A stretch of 5,990 nt of DNA from an uncultured Oscillospiraceae bacterium (GTDB taxonomy: Bacteria; Bacillota; Clostridia; Oscillospirales; Oscillospiraceae): NCBI GenBank assembly GCA_934569425.1, contig CAKTKM010000091.1, forward strand, positions 1-5,990. The letters are read 5' to 3'. Every line of letters starts with the position of its first letter. The stretch's first letter is position 1. The notes below the pieces were generated by a model. The model saw only the letters and a program-made list of their open reading frames with translations. It had not been told where the DNA came from and did not search any database. Made by a program: the position numbers and the translations under genes. Below, in pieces: positions 5,883 through 5,990 of this stretch.

Positions 5883-5990
5883 TATTTTTCCCCCTTGGGC
5901 TGAAGCTTCCGCTTGTTGCCCTTTTCATCCACGATCCATGTGTTCTCCAGATGGCTGCGCAGGCTGCCCAGAACGGCCTCCTTGTACTCC
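5882..5990 (-). CDS. C-terminal end of an unidentified gene, cut by the window edge
   Basis: An open frame enters from the right edge and stops at TAA 5882-5884. The last 35 residues begin EYKEAVLGSLRSHLEN and end NTWIVDEKGNKRKLQPKGEK, a charged helix-like tail with no motif I recognise. It overlaps the ATG of the XpaC-like gene by one base, so both are very probably co-transcribed and translationally coupled. This frame is missing from a simple start-to-stop scan because its start lies outside the window. A link with XpaC function is inferred from the overlap only. Confidence 0.75.
   Translation of the reverse strand, partial: EYKEAVLGSLRSHLENTWIVDEKGNKRKLQPKGEK

Noticed and set aside
4389..5903. 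504-residue plus-strand open frame opposite the XpaC-like gene
   Set aside because: It is the complement of a well-supported gene with family motifs. Its own product is rich in His, Gln, Arg, Gly and Leu without recognisable motifs, typical of antisense frames in GC-rich genes.

Overview
The window looks like a moderately GC-rich Clostridia-type (Bacillota) chromosome, probably an Oscillospiraceae-like gut anaerobe. The evidence is an hrcA-grpE-dnaK heat-shock operon controlled by a CIRCE element, a SipW-type (TasA/camelysin-like) secreted protein, an XpaC-family membrane protein and strong AGGAGG-type ribosome binding sites. The genus is an inference from style, not from a marker gene. Every gene I can support lies on the minus strand, so the gene order reads from the right edge to the left edge.

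Right part (4593-5990): the last 35 codons of an unidentified gene overlap by one base (TAATG) with a 429-residue XpaC-like (5-bromo-4-chloroindolyl phosphate hydrolysis family) membrane protein. A 17-bp stem-loop at 4492-4530 probably ends this unit.

Middle (2392-4490): a monocistronic gene for a 532-residue exported protein. It has a SipW-type signal peptide, a TasA/camelysin-like N-terminal half and a Gly/Asn/Thr/Val-rich, GLUG-like beta-helical C-terminal half. A candidate promoter sits near 4367-4394. From there to the start codon runs a leader of about 270 nt rich in dyad symmetry: a predicted three-way junction at 4291-4354 and a perfect 12-bp GC-rich hairpin at 4193-4226. A clean terminator hairpin (2392-2422) with T-runs on both sides closes the gene. 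This gene and its leader are the least ordinary part of the window.

Left part (1-2260): the class I heat-shock operon. A near-consensus sigma-A promoter (TTGACA, 17 bp, TACACT with extended -10) overlaps a perfect CIRCE operator. It drives hrcA (repressor), grpE (nucleotide exchange factor), a 63-residue PspC-domain membrane protein and dnaK (N-terminal 100 residues only, cut by the window edge). hrcA and grpE overlap by 4 bp (ATGA), so they are probably translationally coupled. HrcA binding to CIRCE would repress its own operon until heat or misfolded protein titrates GroEL. The PspC-like gene between grpE and dnaK is the unusual insertion, placing a putative envelope-stress protein under heat-shock control.

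I see no tRNA, rRNA, CRISPR array, transposase or integrase. I did not find a convincing wholly new multi-gene system. The best leads are the structured leader of the SipW-type gene and the PspC gene inside the heat-shock operon.
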